Shown: in pieces, positions 60,414 to 64,000 of the stretch
Numbering within the stretch: position 1 is the first letter of the stretch
How the letters are laid out: each line of letters opens with the position of its first letter
Origin: Clostridiales bacterium
GTDB taxonomy: Bacteria > Bacillota > Clostridia > Oscillospirales > CAG-272
Direction: 5' to 3'
DNA length: 64,000 bases
NCBI GenBank assembly: GCA_022791685.1
Contig: JAAVZO010000021.1
Span: 1-64,000, forward strand
Program-made: the position numbers and the translations under genes
Notes under the pieces: model-generated
What the model was told of the DNA's origin: nothing
Seen by the model: the letters and a program-made list of their open reading frames with translations, nothing else
Database searches by the model: none

Positions 60414-61292
60414 ATGAAAAAGATAAAAAAAGCCGTTATTCCTGCCGCTGGACTCGGTACTCGTATGCTCCCGATATCACGCACCGTGCCAAAGGAAATG
60501 CTTCCAATAGTCGACCGTCCGGCTATATCATATTTAGTTGAGGAAGCCGCAGCTGCCGGAGCAGAAGACATACTTATTATAACCGGCCGCGGAAAGGACG
60601 CTATTGAGAATTATTTCGACTACTCGATCGAATATGAGCAGAAACTGACCGCCTCCGGAAAGCTTGATAAAATTGAAGAGATGCGCAATATCTGCTCCAT
60701 GGCGAATGTGTACTTCCTGCGTCAGAAGGAGACTCGCGGTCTCGGTCACGCTGTACTGACAGCGAAAAACTTTGTAGGTAACGAGCCGTTTTACATACTC
60801 TATGGCGATGATATTATCGTCTCTGAAACTCCGGTATGCACTCAGCTTGCAAACGCATTCGAGAGCCACGGAAAGCCGGTATGCGGCGTTAAGCCAGTGC
60901 CGTGGGAATCGGTATACAAGTATTGCTCGCTCAAAGCTGAGCAGAACGGCGACGGCAGCTACAATGTCACCGATATGATCGAAAAGCCAAAGCCGGAGCA
61001 GGTGTATACAAATCTGTCCATACTCGGCCGCGTGCTTCTTACTCCCGATATTTTCGATATTCTCGAAACTACAGCGCCCGGCGCTGGCGGTGAGATCCAG
61101 CTGACCGACGCAATGCGCGTTATTGCTCAGAATGGCGGCATGACAGCGGTAGATTTCGAAGGTGAAAGATTCGACCTTGGTTCAAAGCTTGGTTTCTTAA
61201 CTGCAAACATAAAAGAAGCTGTCAAGCACCCTGAGGTAGGAGAAGATTTCAAGAAATTCCTGCGCGAATTCGTCGCTGACATGGACAAATAA
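60414..61292 (+). CDS. galU: UTP-glucose-1-phosphate uridylyltransferase
   Basis: 292 residues. It makes UDP-glucose for glycolipids, teichoic acids and capsule. The nucleotidyltransferase loop 'IPAAGLGTRMLPISRTVPKEM' opens the protein, with 'FYILYGDDIIVSE' (metal Asp), 'MIEKPKPEQ' and 'RFDLGSKLGFLTANI' following. AAAGGA lies before the ATG. It begins a run that continues to tsaD. Confidence 0.96.
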   Translation: MKKIKKAVIPAAGLGTRMLPISRTVPKEMLPIVDRPAISYLVEEAAAAGAEDILIITGRGKDAIENYFDYSIEYEQKLTASGKLDKIEEMRNICSMANVYFLRQKETRGLGHAVLTAKNFVGNEPFYILYGDDIIVSETPVCTQLANAFESHGKPVCGVKPVPWESVYKYCSLKAEQNGDGSYNVTDMIEKPKPEQVYTNLSILGRVLLTPDIFDILETTAPGAGGEIQLTDAMRVIAQNGGMTAVDFEGERFDLGSKLGFLTANIKEAVKHPEVGEDFKKFLREFVADMDK

Positions 61293-61331
61293 AATAAGTA
61301 AAATAAAATAAGTAAATTGGAGAAAACATTT

Positions 61332-61820
61332 ATGGAGAGAGTCTCAAAGCATAACTATTATCTTGACATTGCACAGACGGTAGGAGAACGCAGCACTTGT
61401 CTGCGAAAGAAATATGGCGTTATAATAGTTAAAAATGATACCATCGTATCCACTGGTTACAATGGCGCGCCCCGCGGACGCCAAAACTGTACCGACCTTG
61501 GCGAATGTATGCGCGACAAGCTGCAGATCCCACGCGGTGAGCGTTACGAAATGTGCCGTTCGGTCCATGCTGAAGCTAACGCGATAATCGCAGCTTCACG
61601 CGAGCAAATGCTCGGCGCTACGCTGTACATGGCTTGCGTTGACGGCAAAACTGGTGAGCTTGTCCCCAACACGTGCAGCTGTATGATGTGCAAGCGTCAG
61701 GTAATAAATGCCGGAATCGATACGGTTATAATCCGCAATGGAAAAGATACATACCGCACGATCAAGGTGGAAAGCTGGGTAACCGACGACGACAGCCTGT
61801 CCGGAAAGTTCGGCTATTAA
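61332..61820 (+). CDS. dCMP deaminase family protein (ComEB-like)
   Basis: 162 residues. The zinc motif 'HAEANAII' (catalytic Glu) is clear. The second motif, usually PCxxC, reads 'CSCMMCKRQVINAG', with Ser where Pro is usual. 'GYNGAPRGRQNC' is the nucleotide-binding loop. It deaminates dCMP to dUMP. The ATG at 61332 has TTGGAG nine bases before it; a TTG start 15 bases earlier is inside that site. Confidence 0.88.
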   Translation: MERVSKHNYYLDIAQTVGERSTCLRKKYGVIIVKNDTIVSTGYNGAPRGRQNCTDLGECMRDKLQIPRGERYEMCRSVHAEANAIIAASREQMLGATLYMACVDGKTGELVPNTCSCMMCKRQVINAGIDTVIIRNGKDTYRTIKVESWVTDDDSLSGKFGY

Positions 61821-61821
61821 T

Positions 61822-62445
61822 ATGTTAAAAAATGCAAAATTAGTGCGTGCGATCTCACTCGCAGCGGCGCTCTTGATGGTTGTAATTTGCGCTTCATCCT
61901 GCGCACTGAGCCTTAAAGAGGTCGACGGCAAATTGTACGATAAGAAAAATGACATCACATATATCGGTGCGCCGATATGCTTTGAACCTATAGCTCTTGA
62001 AACCGAGGTTTACGCGAAGTGCTCTAAGCCAAAGCTGGAGCTGCACGCAATTGAGGGCTTGTCTCCACTTGAATGGATTTCAGAGCCATATGAAGGTATC
62101 GGCGGGGTATGGTATGCCGAGGGAGTTGAGCTTCCGACGCTCGAAACCTTTGACGCTGACATAATGTATATCTGCGTTGAAAAATCAATTACCGTCGCGC
62201 TTGGTGTCGTTGAAGATAAGTCAGATATCGACGCGATCATTTCTGCATTTACAAACGGCGAGCCGTGCAGTATTGTAAACTCAGGCTCATCTTATAAGCT
62301 CAAATTCGCGTCAGCGAAATATCCCGGGATATATTATAATCTGTTATATATCGAGGGCGACGATGGAAATCAGTATATCTACGACCGCACAACTCAGACC
62401 TGCGTCAACGTCGGCGACGTAATGCTGAAATACCTCGAAAGATGA
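61822..62445 (+). CDS. Unknown lipoprotein
   Basis: 207 residues. The signal peptide ends at Cys27 in 'ICASSC'. The mature part is a beta-rich extracellular domain with no family I recognise. It starts one base after the deaminase stop and ends overlapping rimI by 4 bases, so it is tightly built into the operon. Confidence 0.7.
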   Translation: MLKNAKLVRAISLAAALLMVVICASSCALSLKEVDGKLYDKKNDITYIGAPICFEPIALETEVYAKCSKPKLELHAIEGLSPLEWISEPYEGIGGVWYAEGVELPTLETFDADIMYICVEKSITVALGVVEDKSDIDAIISAFTNGEPCSIVNSGSSYKLKFASAKYPGIYYNLLYIEGDDGNQYIYDRTTQTCVNVGDVMLKYLER

Positions 62446-62885
62446 GTGACCGCAGCTTTACTGTACGCAGAGCAGCCGTGCCGGATATCCCGTCACTATG
62501 CGCGCTTGAAATAGAATGTTTCTCTCAGCCTTGGAGCGAAAAAAGCTTTGAAGATTTCTTCACAGTTGAATATTCGGTGGCATATGCGGCCGAGCTTGAC
62601 GGAAAAATCGTCGGGTATGTGGGCATGTATCTTTCATTCGGCGACGGCGAGATAACAAATATTGCCGTCACCCATGAATGCCGTCGGATGGGAATTGCCA
62701 CTGCGCTGATTGACGCGCTCCGTCATACCGATGGAGTTGAGCGATTACTATTAGAGGTGCGAGTCTCAAATGAAGGGGCACGACGACTGTATTCTGGATA
62801 TGGATTTAAAGAGGATGGTATCCGACGCGGATTTTATTCTAATCCACGTGAAGACGCAGTACTTATGAGTCTTAGTTTAATTTAA
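62442..62885 (+). CDS. rimI: Ribosomal protein S18 alanine N-acetyltransferase
   Basis: 147 residues, GNAT fold. 'ALEIECFSQPWSEKSFEDFF' and the acetyl-CoA loop 'VTHECRRMGIATALIDAL' followed by 'LLEVRVSNEGARRLYSGYGF' match RimI closely. It acetylates the N-terminus of S18. As in many bacteria it sits beside tsaD. Confidence 0.92.
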   Translation: MSDRSFTVRRAAVPDIPSLCALEIECFSQPWSEKSFEDFFTVEYSVAYAAELDGKIVGYVGMYLSFGDGEITNIAVTHECRRMGIATALIDALRHTDGVERLLLEVRVSNEGARRLYSGYGFKEDGIRRGFYSNPREDAVLMSLSLI

Positions 62886-62897
62886 AAAGGTTTTTAT

Positions 62898-63905
62898 ATG
62901 TTAATTCTATCTTTTGAAAGCTCCTGCGATGAAACCTCAGCCGCAGTCTGCGAATTTGATGAAAATAAAAAGCAGATACGCTCAAATATTATTGCGTCGC
63001 AGATAGAAACTCACAAGCTTTATGGCGGAGTGGTACCGGAAATAGCCAGCCGGGCACACTGCGACGCTATTACAAATATCACCTATGAAGCGCTCGATAC
63101 TGCCGGAGTTACGCTTGCCGATATTGACGCTATTGCCGTGACAAATACGCCCGGACTTATCGGTGCATTGCTTGTCGGAGTGAGCTTCGCGAAATCGCTC
63201 GCGATAGCAAACAACATACCGCTTGTTCCGGTAAATCACATAAAGGGGCACACCGCTGCAAATTATTTCGTACACCCTGATTTGAAGCCTCCATTTTTAG
63301 CACTTGTAGCGTCTGGAGGACATACATCTTTGATACGTGTTGATGATTACACGACATATACGACCATCGGAAGAACGCGCGACGACGCTATCGGAGAAGC
63401 CTTCGATAAGGTCGGGCGAGTCATGGGGTTACCATATCCCGGCGGCGCTGAGATGGACAGACTCGCTTCGATAGGAAACCCGAATGCGATAAAATTTCCG
63501 TCAGCCGCTGTAGTCGGAGATAATCTTGACTTTTCATTCAGCGGACTGAAAACAGCGGTAATAAACCATCTTCACAACTGTGACCAAAAAGGCGAAAGCT
63601 ACGTAAAAGAGGACATCGCAGCGTCGTTTACGAAAACAGTTATCAGTTCGGTGACAAAGAAGCTCGAAATGGCATATGAAGCTACTGGACTTGATAAAAT
63701 TGTAATAGCTGGCGGAGTGTCTGCAAATTCGCACTTGCGCGCCGCACTTGAGGAATTCTGTAACAAACGGCAGATACATTTCTATATGCCCCCGCTCAGT
63801 TTATGCGGCGATAATGCGGCTATGATCGCAGCTCAGGGATATTACGAATATTTAGCTGGTGTGCGTGGTGATTCAGCATTGAATGCAAAGGCAAGCGGAC
63901 AATGA
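62898..63905 (+). CDS. tsaD: tRNA N6-threonylcarbamoyladenosine transferase TsaD
   Basis: 335 residues, complete. 'LSFESSCDETSAAV' opens the ASKHA fold; the metal His pair is in 'NHIKGHTAANYF'; 'DDAIGEAFDKVGRVMGLPYPGG' and 'SFSGLKTAV' follow. With TsaB and TsaE it puts t6A at position 37 of ANN-decoding tRNAs. tsaB and tsaE, often adjacent, are not in the window; the 95 bases after the stop hold nothing I can identify. Confidence 0.96.
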   Translation: MLILSFESSCDETSAAVCEFDENKKQIRSNIIASQIETHKLYGGVVPEIASRAHCDAITNITYEALDTAGVTLADIDAIAVTNTPGLIGALLVGVSFAKSLAIANNIPLVPVNHIKGHTAANYFVHPDLKPPFLALVASGGHTSLIRVDDYTTYTTIGRTRDDAIGEAFDKVGRVMGLPYPGGAEMDRLASIGNPNAIKFPSAAVVGDNLDFSFSGLKTAVINHLHNCDQKGESYVKEDIAASFTKTVISSVTKKLEMAYEATGLDKIVIAGGVSANSHLRAALEEFCNKRQIHFYMPPLSLCGDNAAMIAAQGYYEYLAGVRGDSALNAKASGQ

Positions 63906-64000
63906 GTATCGTCGCTCTTGTACTATGTCAATCTTATACAAGTTTACACAAAATTCGACTTTATCTGTCAAATCTGTTGAAAAGTCTAACACCTTTTTCA

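Noticed and set aside
61292-61316. Short direct repeat AAAATAAGTA between galU and the deaminase gene
   Set aside because: Two short AT-rich copies only; likely simple sequence without function.
1-64000. tRNA, rRNA, CRISPR arrays, prophage or transposase genes
   Set aside because: No cloverleaf, rRNA sequence, regularly spaced repeats or mobile-element enzymes were seen on either strand by eye.

Overview
The window looks like a chromosomal segment of a low-to-mid GC Gram-positive anaerobe of class Clostridia, most likely an uncultured gut Oscillospiraceae/Ruminococcaceae-like lineage. The grounds are consensus sigma-A promoters with 17-bp spacers, strong AGGAGG-type ribosome binding sites, a T-box leader before pheS, a class B sortase, an oxygen-sensitive 4Fe-4S serine dehydratase, many AraC/solute-binding-protein pairs, and the ylxM-ffh-rpsP-khpA cluster. 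No rRNA, tRNA, CRISPR array, prophage or transposase was seen. Gene starts were re-chosen from ribosome binding sites where the longest frame began too early.

Layout. 0.1-4.0 kb (minus): one probable operon of two small duplicated membrane proteins, class B sortase, RlmA, a GT2 glycosyltransferase and a C_GCAxxG_C_C protein. 4.1-8.6 kb (minus): metallophosphoesterase, two duplicated Cys-rich membrane proteins, an unknown protein and AhcY. 8.6-13.2 kb: a Gfo/Idh oxidoreductase plus sugar isomerase-like pair, nrdR, a glycerophosphodiesterase, and a strongly folded unidentified RNA element in front of a gamma-glutamyl-GABA hydrolase-like gene. 13.2-19.4 kb (minus): LURP-one-like protein, GT4 glycosyltransferase, ABC-F protein, unknown membrane protein and an ABC exporter with an inserted loop. 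19.5-21.5 kb: a likely small RNA gene, then GNAT, MazG-like and pyrE genes.

21.6-26.9 kb: ybaK, T-box, pheS, a metallo-beta-lactamase-fold gene wedged between pheS and pheT, then pheT. 26.9-37.6 kb is accessory: SGNH hydrolase, an HTH-serine dehydratase fusion, a sortase-type surface protein with divergent AraC, MATE exporter, two XRE regulators (one with a repeat domain), an Eis-like acetyltransferase with a DNA alkyl repair methyltransferase, ispD, and an Asn/Gln-rich mini-protein. 37.7-47.5 kb: manA, a Nif3-family gene, AraC regulators, a GH2 glycosidase and two duplicated solute-binding lipoproteins. 47.6-50.1 kb: ylxM-ffh-rpsP-khpA. 50.1-60.3 kb: two more AraC/solute-binding lipoprotein pairs flanking an ECF-S-like membrane protein/J-domain/DUF5685 operon, a CE2-type esterase and a CorC-type transporter with a structured leader. 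60.3-63.9 kb: galU, dCMP deaminase, lipoprotein, rimI, tsaD.

How it fits together. The accessory part suggests a glycan forager: GH2 and CE2 enzymes, ManA, GalU, an oxidoreductase/isomerase pair, and four secreted sugar-type binding lipoproteins, all beside AraC activators but with no permease or ATPase genes. The strongest candidates for undescribed biology are the three-way-junction RNA at 12353-12471, the orphan binding protein/AraC modules, the HTH-serine dehydratase fusion, the DUF5685/J-domain operon, the small RNA gene at 19.55 kb and the CorC leader.
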